A program made the translations under genes and the position numbers. A stretch of 9,999 nucleotides of DNA. It comes from Streptomyces katrae. GTDB lineage: Bacteria; Actinomycetota; Actinomycetes; Streptomycetales; Streptomycetaceae. Positions within the stretch are counted from its first letter, which is position 1. The number at the start of each line of letters is the position of its first letter. The stretch is taken from assembly GCF_000966975.1 (NCBI RefSeq), contig NZ_JZWV01000233.1, forward strand, positions 1 to 9,999, read 5' to 3'. This document shows positions 1-6,459 of this stretch, piece by piece. The notes below the pieces were generated by a model that was not told the origin of the DNA, did not search any database, and saw nothing but the letters and a program-made list of their open reading frames with translations.

Positions 1-387
1 GGCATGCTGCACGCGGTGAACCCGGTGGGCGTCGTCGCCTTCGTGGCCGCCTCCGGGCTGTCGATCGCCATGTACTTCGGCCTCTTCGGCGAAGGCCTCC
101 AGCCCTACTCCCCCGTGGCCGCGGCCGTCATCGCCTTCGTCCTCACCCCCCTCACGGCCGTGGTCACCCAGGGCCGCTACTACCTGCGCCGCACCGACGA
201 CGGCATCGACGAGCCCCTGCTGGACGGCGACGGCAATCCGAGCGCCGTCACCTTCGACTGCCACGTCTGCCACCAGCCCTACGAGCGCCCCGACCTCGCG
301 GCCTGCGTCGCCCACGAGGCGGTCGTCTGCTCGCTGTGTCTGAGCACCGACAAGAGCGGCGAGCACGTCCTGCCGGCCGTCGCGTAG
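1..387 (+). CDS. C-terminal part of a probable NCS1/purine-cytosine permease-type transporter with a Cys-rich tail (5' end outside window)
   Basis: The reading frame is open from base 1, so the ATG at 4 is probably internal and the gene starts upstream. The visible 128 residues hold two hydrophobic segments (about residues 6-28 and 35-56, counted from the ATG at 4). A charged stretch beginning RYYLRR follows, and then a soluble tail. The tail has CHVC at 86-89, a lone Cys at 101 and CSLC at 109-112, a spacing that resembles a small zinc ribbon. From memory of Streptomyces proteins, this two-helix end plus the tail belongs to NCS1-family nucleobase permeases, which import purines, pyrimidines or allantoin-like compounds with Na+ or H+. 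The transport core is not visible, so the family call is an inference. The gene converges with the - strand repeat protein, leaving only 16 bp between the two stop codons. Confidence 0.6.
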   Translation, partial: GMLHAVNPVGVVAFVAASGLSIAMYFGLFGEGLQPYSPVAAAVIAFVLTPLTAVVTQGRYYLRRTDDGIDEPLLDGDGNPSAVTFDCHVCHQPYERPDLAACVAHEAVVCSLCLSTDKSGEHVLPAVA

Positions 388-403
388 GCCGGGCGCGCCG
401 GGC

Positions 404-2347
404 TCAGCGGCGGGCGGCCCCGGCGTGCGTCCTCGCCGCGTCCACGGCTGCCTCGCCCGCGGCGAGGATGCGGTACAGGACGGGGACCGGGATCGCCGGG
501 TTGGTGACCGCCGTGCGTGCCGTGTCGCGGTCGTGCAGCAGCCCGGACAGGACGCGGGCCGGCAGCCGGGGGCTGCGCATCGCGCTCGCGCGGACGTGGA
601 CCGCCGGGTCGTTCAGCAGCCGTACCGCATCGGCCGGGGACAGCCGGGGGTCCTCGGCGGCGCGCCGGCGCACCTCGGGTTCCGGGTCGCGGGCGAGGCG
701 TGCGACGTCGGCGGGGGTGGACTCCGGGTCGTCCAGGGCCAGGCGGCGCATCCGTCCGTCGGGGTCGGCGGCGTGGCGCAGCAGGCCCGTACGGGGGAAG
801 TTGGGGTGGCTGCGGGGACGGTCGGGGTGGCTGAAGCTGCCGTCCCACCAGCGCCAGACCTCCAGCAGCATCTCGGCCGGCGCGTCCTCGCACGATTCGG
901 CCAGGAACAGCCGGACCGTCCGGTCCTCGTCCCGCGCCAGGCGCTCCACGACATCAGGGGGAAGACGCCGGGCCCGGGCCACGCTGCGGCGGACGAGCGG
1001 ATGGGACGACGCGGCGAGGCGGCGCATCGCGTCGGCGTCCCCGTGCAGCCGCTCGACCCAGGGCAGCGTGTACGACATCGTTTCCGGGTCGAACGTGTGG
1101 CGCACGGCGGCACGCTGCCGCTCGGTGAGGTCGGGCCGCAGGGCCACCGCCGAGCGGACGGCGTCGTCCGGGTCCTGTGCCAGGACGGCGACGGCGTGGG
1201 CACCGAGCCGCGGGTTGGCGGCCAGCGCCCGGCGCGTGTCCGCGTCCCCGTCGCGGACCAGTTCCGCCTCGAGTTCCGGGGCGAGGCGGCACTGTTCGAG
1301 CGCGGGCCGGGGCTCGGGCAGCGCGGCGAAGACCTCGCGGGGCATGGGGGCGGCGGTGTGGTGGGCCAGCAGCGCGGGCGTGCGCACCGCGTCGTCGGTG
1401 TCGGCCAGCAGTCGCTCCCGCTGCGGCGCTCCGAGCTCCTCCCACCGGGCGCAGGCAGCCGCCCGCACCCGGGGATCGGCATCGGCCGCGAGGCCCGGGA
1501 GACGGTGGGCGGGGAGGCCGGGGAGAGCGGCGGCCGCGGCTCGGGAGGGTCCGGCGAGGAGGTCGTCGTACAGGTCCTCGGGGAGTTCGGCGCCCCAGAC
1601 GGTGGCGCGCTCGGCCAACAGGACGCGCCGTCGGGGCGACGGCTCGGCCCGTACCAGGCGGATCCACTGGTCGGACGTGAGCTTGGGCCGGAAGGTGTCG
1701 GCGGGTGCCGACCGCACCTGCGGGTCGGGGTGGGCGACGGCGGCGTCGAGGACGGCGGGCCGGTCGCATCCGTGCAGGAAGCCCTGCTCCACGTCCAGCA
1801 GCCGGATCAGCAGCGCGTCCGGTGCGGCGGGATTGGACCCGATCCAGTCCGCCCAGTGCAGGGGCCACGCGGGCCGGCCGGGGACCGCTGCCCACGCTTC
1901 GGCGCGCTCGGCCTCCGTCTCGCGCCCGGCGGCCTCCGCCGCCTCCTCCAGCCGCTCCAGCAGCCGGTCGACGGCCGTCACGCGGGGCCCGTCCGCGTCG
2001 GGCACCTGCGCGAGGAGCACCTGCCCGTCGAGGGAGAGGGCCACGAACCCGGGGTCGCCGGTCAGCCCCGGTATGCCGGCGCCGGTGTGACGGACCCGGG
2101 TCCACAGGGCGTCGTTGCCGCCGATCCGGTGTCCGAGGACGGCCACCAGGAACTCCCCGTCGGCATCCGCGAGGCGGCGCCACCAGGCGGCGTCGAGGGT
2201 GGCCCGGACCGCGCCGTCGGGCGCCGCGGTTCCCCGCGCGACGCGCCAGCCGGCGTCGGGCGGGAACGGGCTGCCCGTGCACACGTCCTCGACGACGGTG
2301 AGTCCGGCGGACGTGAGCAATGCGTGGAGCTTCTGGGGTGTGTGCAC
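404..2347 (-). CDS. Leucine-rich-repeat-variant (LRV)/HEAT-like repeat protein, function unknown
   Basis: This 647-residue protein starts at GTG 2347, with a GGAG 11 nt upstream. The open frame runs on to 2644, but that extension overlaps the preceding gene and has composition typical of an out-of-frame shadow. Residues 1-170 form an N-terminal domain I do not recognise. From about 195 to 635 the protein is a series of roughly 22-26 residue helical repeats of the type D-P-(D/E)-x-x-V-R-x-x-(A/V)-A-x-x-P-x-L. Examples lie near 207-213, 290-296, 391-405, 447-462 and 553-592. These repeats are typical of LRV/HEAT solenoids, which act as protein-binding scaffolds. No signal peptide, membrane segment, catalytic motif or Fe-S cysteine cluster is visible, so a cytoplasmic binding role is the likeliest. 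It lies 112 bp downstream of the glycosidase-like gene and may be separately transcribed. The repeat class is well supported and the biological role is unknown. Confidence 0.8.
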   Translation of the reverse strand: MHTPQKLHALLTSAGLTVVEDVCTGSPFPPDAGWRVARGTAAPDGAVRATLDAAWWRRLADADGEFLVAVLGHRIGGNDALWTRVRHTGAGIPGLTGDPGFVALSLDGQVLLAQVPDADGPRVTAVDRLLERLEEAAEAAGRETEAERAEAWAAVPGRPAWPLHWADWIGSNPAAPDALLIRLLDVEQGFLHGCDRPAVLDAAVAHPDPQVRSAPADTFRPKLTSDQWIRLVRAEPSPRRRVLLAERATVWGAELPEDLYDDLLAGPSRAAAAALPGLPAHRLPGLAADADPRVRAAACARWEELGAPQRERLLADTDDAVRTPALLAHHTAAPMPREVFAALPEPRPALEQCRLAPELEAELVRDGDADTRRALAANPRLGAHAVAVLAQDPDDAVRSAVALRPDLTERQRAAVRHTFDPETMSYTLPWVERLHGDADAMRRLAASSHPLVRRSVARARRLPPDVVERLARDEDRTVRLFLAESCEDAPAEMLLEVWRWWDGSFSHPDRPRSHPNFPRTGLLRHAADPDGRMRRLALDDPESTPADVARLARDPEPEVRRRAAEDPRLSPADAVRLLNDPAVHVRASAMRSPRLPARVLSGLLHDRDTARTAVTNPAIPVPVLYRILAAGEAAVDAARTHAGAARR

Positions 2348-2416
2348 CCGGCCATGATCTCCGCCGGGCCGCGGCGGGGTGGAACCGGGGCCCCTCGGCC
2401 GTGTCCCGACCGGTTG

Positions 2417-2445
2417 CGGGCACTCTCGCCGCGGACCCGTGCCCG
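2417..2445 (-). terminator. Possible terminator of the acyltransferase/glycosidase-like unit
   Basis: The arms cgggcac (2417-2423) and gtgcccg (2439-2445) are perfect reverse complements around a 15 nt loop. They begin 14 bp beyond the stop codon of the glycosidase-like gene. No U-tract follows, which is usual for actinobacterial terminators. In such GC-rich DNA a 7 bp stem can occur by chance. Confidence 0.35.
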
Positions 2446-2459
2446 GTGGCGGCGCGGCG

Positions 2460-3563
2460 TCAGCGGAAGCGGGCGGCGACCGTGTGGAAGGAACGCTTCG
2501 GCTCCCACTGCCCGGTTTCCGCGTAGCCTCGCCGCGTCCCGGTGGGGAAGGTCTTGGCCAGTGCGAAGCTGGCGATGTCCAGGTCGTGGCGGCGCTGCGG
2601 GGAGTAGGGCGAGTCGGGGGCGATGAAGTTGTAGACGAACGCACCGTGCAGGCGCTCGGCCGCGTACAGGTCCAGCAGTTCCCCTATCTCCTCGGCCTGT
2701 TCGCGTTCGTCGCGCACGTGACCGTCCTTGACCGTCGGGGGCTGCCGCTCCCAGTCCACCGCGTTGAAGCCCGCACCGCCCTGGTCCCTGGCACCGGTGA
2801 ACGTGCAGCAGCCGAACTCGGTGACGACCACCGGCTTGCCGTGCCGGCGCAGGTCGCGCAGCCTGCCGGCGTAGCCGGCCCGGTTCTCGGCGTTCCGGTA
2901 CAGGTTGACCCCCAGCACGTCGAAGCCGCGCCAGTCGACCTCCTCCCACTCACCCGAGCTGTAGGTGACCCGTCCCGCGAACAGCGGGCGTACGGTTTCC
3001 AGCGCCCGCCCCAGGAAGGCGTTCAGCCGCTCCTGGTAGCCGGCCGACTCGGGGCGCCCCAGGGCCCGGCCTCGTTCCACGTAGTCCTTGCCGGGGACCA
3101 GACCGGACATGAAGAGGGTCAGCTCCGTGCCGACCGACAGGCCCACTCCGGGATGCCGGCCGCGCAGCCGCTCGGCGGCGCGCGCCACCGATCCGAGGAA
3201 GGCGAGGGTCTGCTCGGCGTCCTGGTCGAACTGGCGCGGCTCGAACCAGACGAACAGGCCCTCCGCGGCCGCGAGGGAGGCGGCCTCCGTCAGCCGGTCG
3301 AGGTCGTGGCCGAGCAGCAGGACGGCGTTGCAGTGCAGCTGCCGCTTGATGGCGGCGATCTCCCGGCGCACGTACTCCGTCCGCCACAGGTCGCGGTCCG
3401 TGTCGAAGTTGACGCCCTTGTAGGTGAGGGAGGAGGCGCCGCGCGGCGGCGTCGCCGTCGCGGTGGACGTCGTACGGGCCTGGGCGGGGCCTGCGAGGCA
3501 GATGGCGGGCAGGGCCGCGGTGCCCGCCAGGAGAGTCCGGCGGGTGATCGGTGCTGGTGTCAT
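2460..3563 (-). CDS. Tat-exported glycoside-hydrolase-like (TIM-barrel) protein
   Basis: This is a 367-residue protein. The chosen ATG at 3563 begins a clear twin-arginine signal peptide: T-R-R-T-L-L at 7-12, a hydrophobic stretch, and an AQA cleavage site at 27-29. The mature part opens with YKGVNFDTD (48-56), followed by alternating helices and strands. SVGTELTLF (143-151) and VVVTEFGCC (245-253) follow. E147 and E249 sit where clan GH-A glycosidases carry their acid/base and nucleophile glutamates at the ends of barrel strands 4 and 7. W312-type aromatic positions near the C-terminus are replaced here by YNFIAPDS (311-318). Similar streptomycete proteins are sometimes labelled 'abortive infection' proteins, but nothing in the sequence shows phage defence. 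Substrate cannot be deduced. The ribosome site is weak (CAGG). The gene starts 35 bp after the acyltransferase stop, which suggests co-transcription and an envelope polysaccharide role. Confidence 0.75.
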   Translation of the reverse strand: MTPAPITRRTLLAGTAALPAICLAGPAQARTTSTATATPPRGASSLTYKGVNFDTDRDLWRTEYVRREIAAIKRQLHCNAVLLLGHDLDRLTEAASLAAAEGLFVWFEPRQFDQDAEQTLAFLGSVARAAERLRGRHPGVGLSVGTELTLFMSGLVPGKDYVERGRALGRPESAGYQERLNAFLGRALETVRPLFAGRVTYSSGEWEEVDWRGFDVLGVNLYRNAENRAGYAGRLRDLRRHGKPVVVTEFGCCTFTGARDQGGAGFNAVDWERQPPTVKDGHVRDEREQAEEIGELLDLYAAERLHGAFVYNFIAPDSPYSPQRRHDLDIASFALAKTFPTGTRRGYAETGQWEPKRSFHTVAARFR

Positions 3564-3598
3564 GCCGTCAGCCTGCACGGGGCTCGGCCGGCGGGGCG

Positions 3599-4855
3599 TC
3601 AGCCGAAAGGCGCGCGGCCGTTCGACCGAAGTCGCTCTCGCGCGAGCCGGTGCGGTGGGTGGTGGGCGGGGCCGCCGTCCTGTCCTTCGGTCTCCGTGCG
3701 CTGCGGGGCCGGGGCGGGGTCCAGGGCCGCGGTGAGGCGGCGGCGCAGGAGCGGGCCGAGCCTGCGGTCGACCTGGCGGTTGAGTACGGCGGCCAGCAGC
3801 AGGGAGAAGAGGAGGCCGGCGGCGACCGACGGGAGCAGGCCGAGGGACGGGAGGGACTTGAGGGCGCCGCGGCTGACGGGTATGCCCACGCTCTGGTGGA
3901 CCAGGTAGAAGGGGTAGGTCAGCGCGCCGGCGTGGACGAGGGCCGGCCAGGAGAGGTGGCGGAGCCGGCTGAGCGCGGCGAGGGCGAGCAGGACGAGGAA
4001 GCCGGTGAGTACGCTCGCGCTGACCACCCAGTTGGACGTGGGGTGCGTGGCCACCCGGGCGTCGAGGACGGTCAGGGTGTAGCACCAGGCGAAGCCGGTC
4101 AGGAGCCAGAGGAGCAGGTTGGGTCCGAAGCGGTGCATCAGGTAGCAGGCGATGCCCGCCACGAAGAGTCCCGCGTACTGGCTCAGCAGGAGTTCGTCCA
4201 GGACGGCGGAGTCCAGTTCGCGGCCGACGGACGCCAGGACCAGCCAGAGGAATCCGAAGGCCACGACGCGCAGATAGGTCAGGCCGATCAGCAGCAGGGC
4301 GCCCATGAGCAGGTAGAAGCGGGCTTCCACCCACAGCGTCCAGGCGACGCCGGCGGTGAAGTCCACGCCCAGCGGGCCGGGGATCATCGTCAGGTTGCCG
4401 AGGGTGGTGCGCAGGTCCGTGGGTGCCCCGGACCGCTGTCCGGCGAGCACGGTGACGGTGCCCATCGCGACGACGATCAGCACGACCGCCCAGTACAGCG
4501 GGAAGAGGCGGGCGATCCGGGAGACGGCGAACCGTGCCGGGGTGCGTCCCCAGCAGCTCATGCAGATGACGAAGCCGCTGATCAGGAAGAACGCCTCGAC
4601 TCCGAGCCAGCCGTAGCCGCTGACGGCGTGGAGCAGCGGCGCGGCCTGCGGCAGGTCGTGGTGCTCGCCCCAGAAGCGGGGGGTCGGGGTGCCCAGGAAG
4701 TGGTAGGCCGCCACCGCGACGGCGGCGAGCAGCCGCAGTCCGTCGACCGCCGCCAGGCGCCCGCCCCCGTCCGGCGCGTCCGTGGCGCGCGCTCTCGCGG
4801 CCCGGGCGGGACGGAGCGTGCTGCGGGCGGCTTCGCGGAGTGCGGGCTCGGACAT
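3599..4855 (-). CDS. Acyltransferase family 3 (Acyl_transf_3) integral membrane protein
   Basis: This 418-residue protein starts at ATG 4855, which is preceded by AGGAG with 5 nt spacing. The open frame extends to 4939 but without a better ribosome site. Family hallmarks appear in order: DGLRLLAAVAVAAYHF (38-53) with the conserved His52 at the end of the first membrane helix, GVEAFFLISGFVI (85-97), RIARLFPLYW (113-122), AWTLWVEARFYLL (171-183), and YPFYLVHQ (314-321). Roughly ten hydrophobic segments span 40-360. A basic and proline-rich cytoplasmic tail ends the protein. The family transfers acetyl or other acyl groups from the cytoplasmic side to extracytoplasmic sugars, peptidoglycan, antibiotics or lipids. 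The acceptor here is unknown. It is the first gene of the likely two-gene unit with the exported glycosidase-like protein, which favours a cell-surface glycan as substrate. Confidence 0.9.
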   Translation of the reverse strand: MSEPALREAARSTLRPARAARARATDAPDGGGRLAAVDGLRLLAAVAVAAYHFLGTPTPRFWGEHHDLPQAAPLLHAVSGYGWLGVEAFFLISGFVICMSCWGRTPARFAVSRIARLFPLYWAVVLIVVAMGTVTVLAGQRSGAPTDLRTTLGNLTMIPGPLGVDFTAGVAWTLWVEARFYLLMGALLLIGLTYLRVVAFGFLWLVLASVGRELDSAVLDELLLSQYAGLFVAGIACYLMHRFGPNLLLWLLTGFAWCYTLTVLDARVATHPTSNWVVSASVLTGFLVLLALAALSRLRHLSWPALVHAGALTYPFYLVHQSVGIPVSRGALKSLPSLGLLPSVAAGLLFSLLLAAVLNRQVDRRLGPLLRRRLTAALDPAPAPQRTETEGQDGGPAHHPPHRLARERLRSNGRAPFG

Positions 4856-5066
4856 GGGAACTCCTGTGGCGGGGCGGCCGTCGGCAGAAGCCGCCGGTCG
4901 GGGAAGGAGACGGGCACACCGCCCCCGGCCGCCGGGCACCGGCGCGGGACGGGGGACGCGGCGTTCGGGGCGCGGGACGGGGCATGCGGTGGAGGGCGCG
5001 GCCAGGGTGTCCGGTGGTGTCGCGCGGGGCGCGGAAGGGGCGCCCTGCCCGCCTGCGCGCCGGTGG

Positions 5067-5972
5067 TCAGGCCGGGTTCGGCGTGTCGGAACCGCTCCCC
5101 CGGCGCAGGCGCAGGACCACGGCTGTCACGACGACGGCGCCGGCGGCTGCCAGGACCTTCTCGGTGCCCGCCCAGCCCGAGAAGTACAGCGTGGTGAGCA
5201 GGGGTGCCGCGGCGAAGGCGAGCGCGGCCGTGCTGCGGATCCCCGCGAAGGCCTGACGGCCCGCCAGGACGAGGGCGGCGGCGAGCGGGACGCCGAACCG
5301 CCAGGACACGACGAGCCCGATGCCGAGCGGGTCGGTCACGACCATGGCGGCCACCAGCAGGACGGCCCAGGCCACCAGGGCGAGCACGCCCGCCCCGCTC
5401 CGCACCCGGCGGGCCGGCCTCAGATCGGGCGGGCAGGCCAGCGGGAGGGCCGCGACCAGGACGGGCGCGAGCAGGAAGCCGACGAGGTCCCACCGCGGTT
5501 CGGGCGACAGGTGCCAGATCGGGAGGAGGAAGCTCATCGAACTGGCCGCGGCCCCGGCGACCGCGCACAGGACGGCGGCCACGTGGGACCGGCCGGCCAG
5601 GGCGACGACCGCCCCGACCAGGGTCAGCAGGTAGCCGCCGTTCATCAGGCTCACGAGCGGGGCCGCGCTGCCGGCGGTCCCCGCGATGCGCATGACGTAC
5701 CAGTCACCGACGGTGCCGATGAGGTTGAAGGCGGCGTACGCGGCGGTCGTGGCCAGGGCGAAGGGGGCGGCGCCCGCGGAGAGCCGCCCGGCGGCCTGCG
5801 CGGAGCCGATGCCGAGGCGCAGCCGCAGGGCGTGCGCGACGACGTCGGCTGTCTCACGGAGGCGGGCGCCCGGCCCCGCCCCCTCGGTCGCCTCGCGGTA
5901 GGCCTCGCCGATCTCTTCGCCGAACGCGCGCCGGAAGCCCGGCGGGTACAGACGCAGCAGCAGGGGGTTCAC
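5067..5972 (-). CDS. Multi-pass membrane protein of unknown function, partner of the PadR regulator
   Basis: This 301-residue protein starts at GTG 5972, which overlaps the padR stop in the sequence GTGA, so translation is coupled. The N-terminus LLRLYPPGFRRAFGEE (4-19), followed by a charged helix to about 55, resembles the short soluble prefix found before the membrane part of PadR-linked permease-like proteins in actinobacteria. Seven or eight hydrophobic segments follow, roughly 70-93, 103-127, 130-152, 163-180, 194-213, 218-238, 247-266 and 272-288. No ATP-binding, transporter signature or catalytic motif is visible. PadR-membrane protein pairs commonly respond to membrane-active or toxic compounds, and an export or envelope-stress role is possible, but this is context only. 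The last residues are polar and unstructured. Confidence 0.75.
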   Translation of the reverse strand: MNPLLLRLYPPGFRRAFGEEIGEAYREATEGAGPGARLRETADVVAHALRLRLGIGSAQAAGRLSAGAAPFALATTAAYAAFNLIGTVGDWYVMRIAGTAGSAAPLVSLMNGGYLLTLVGAVVALAGRSHVAAVLCAVAGAAASSMSFLLPIWHLSPEPRWDLVGFLLAPVLVAALPLACPPDLRPARRVRSGAGVLALVAWAVLLVAAMVVTDPLGIGLVVSWRFGVPLAAALVLAGRQAFAGIRSTAALAFAAAPLLTTLYFSGWAGTEKVLAAAGAVVVTAVVLRLRRGSGSDTPNPA

Positions 5973-6307
5973 GCGGTGGCCGCCTCGCCGCTGACACCCA
6001 GCCGCCGGGTCGCCTCGCGCGCGGTGGCCGCGATCCGCTCGGCCTCGGCGGCCAGGGCCGCACGCCCGGGCGGGGTCAGGGTGTAGGTGCGCCGCAGCCG
6101 GCTGTCGACGACCTCCTCACGGTGGACCTCGATCAGCCCCTGCTGCAACAGGCGCTCCAACGCGCCGTACAGCGTGCCGGTCCGCATCTTCACCCGCCCG
6201 CCCGAAATGGCCTCGACCTCGCGTGCGATCGCGTAGCCGTGACGGGGTTCGTCCGCGAGCGCGGTGAGGAGGAGCAGGGTCGGTTCCTGCATCGCACGAT
6301 CACTCAT
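5969..6307 (-). CDS. PadR-family winged-helix transcriptional regulator
   Basis: This 112-residue protein fits the short PadR subfamily. A winged helix-turn-helix spans about residues 8-80: LLLLTALADEPRHGYAIAREV is helices 1-2, VKMRTGTLYGALERLLQQGLI is the recognition helix region containing the conserved GTLYxxLxRLxxxGLI motif, and the wing is RLRRTYTLTPPGRAAL. A short C-terminal dimerisation helix follows. The ATG at 6307 has no Shine-Dalgarno sequence but lies 6 nt after a TATAGT box, suggesting a leaderless transcript. A second ATG at 6292 is less likely for the same reason. PadR proteins are usually autorepressors released by small hydrophobic ligands. The overlapping downstream membrane protein is the obvious co-regulated target. 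Confidence 0.92.
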   Translation of the reverse strand: MSDRAMQEPTLLLLTALADEPRHGYAIAREVEAISGGRVKMRTGTLYGALERLLQQGLIEVHREEVVDSRLRRTYTLTPPGRAALAAEAERIAATAREATRRLGVSGEAATA

Positions 6308-6313
6308 GTGATC

Positions 6314-6344
6314 ACTATATGTCAGTCACCGGCATATGTAGTCA
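6314..6344 (-). promoter_or_regulatory. padR promoter, probably leaderless
   Basis: Read on the - strand, TATAGT (6319-6314) is a good -10 box, ending 6 nt before the padR ATG, so the transcript should begin at or next to the A of the start codon. TGACTA (6344-6339) is a candidate -35 with a 19 nt spacer, which is rather long. The absence of any purine-rich ribosome site supports a leaderless message. The palindrome gtgatcac (6308-6315) covers the predicted transcription start and could be part of the operator. Confidence 0.5.
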
Positions 6345-6350
6345 CGGGGC
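6317..6350. repeat. 17 bp tandem imperfect direct repeat over the padR promoter
   Basis: The unit atatgt-(c)-agtcac occurs at 6317-6329 and again, without the extra c, at 6334-6345. The unit starts are 17 bp apart and each unit is followed by a GC-rich run. The repeat overlaps the -10 and upstream region of padR, so it is a candidate site for PadR autoregulation or for another regulator. PadR operators usually contain ATGT/ACAT half-sites, and ATGT is present in each unit. Confidence 0.5.
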
Positions 6351-6419
6351 TGCTCTGCGGGGACACTCGGTGGTCGACGCCGCCATGCGTCGGCCCGCCC
6401 ACGGCGGACGGGTAAAGGC

Positions 6420-6455
6420 GGAGTGGCCCGCACCGGATCCGGTGCGGGCCACTCC
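6420..6455. terminator. 36 bp perfect palindrome, terminator of the BtrH-like gene
   Basis: An uninterrupted perfect palindrome is centred on ggatcc at 6435-6440, with 18 bp arms. It begins 5 bp beyond the TAG of the BtrH-like gene, exactly where a terminator is expected. In RNA the centre would open to a tetraloop-sized turn, leaving a stem of about 16 bp. No U-tract follows on the - strand, as is common in Streptomyces. The 112 bp between 6308 and 6419 contain only the padR upstream region and no gene. Confidence 0.8.
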
Positions 6456-6459
6456 CCCC

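Noticed and set aside
425..2626. 733-residue + strand open frame opposite the repeat protein
   Set aside because: High-GC antisense shadow. It has no ribosome site and no recognisable domain, while the - strand frame carries regular LRV repeats.
2348..2644. N-terminal extension of the LRV protein by 99 residues
   Set aside because: It would overlap the end of the glycosidase-like gene, is rich in P/R/S/T with no domain character, and the GTG at 2347 has a suitable GGAG.
2460..3563. Phage-defence (abortive infection) function
   Set aside because: Only a memory of database labels supports this. The protein is exported with glycosidase-like motifs and has no HEPN, nuclease or toxin feature.
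3564..4985. Extension of the Tat-exported protein to 841 residues
   Set aside because: The extra part is the acyltransferase gene read out of frame. The ATG at 3563 begins a textbook Tat signal.
3551..5197. 548-residue + strand frame opposite the acyltransferase
   Set aside because: Composition is dominated by G, E, Q and R from antisense reading of membrane helices. The - strand product has all acyltransferase-3 motifs.
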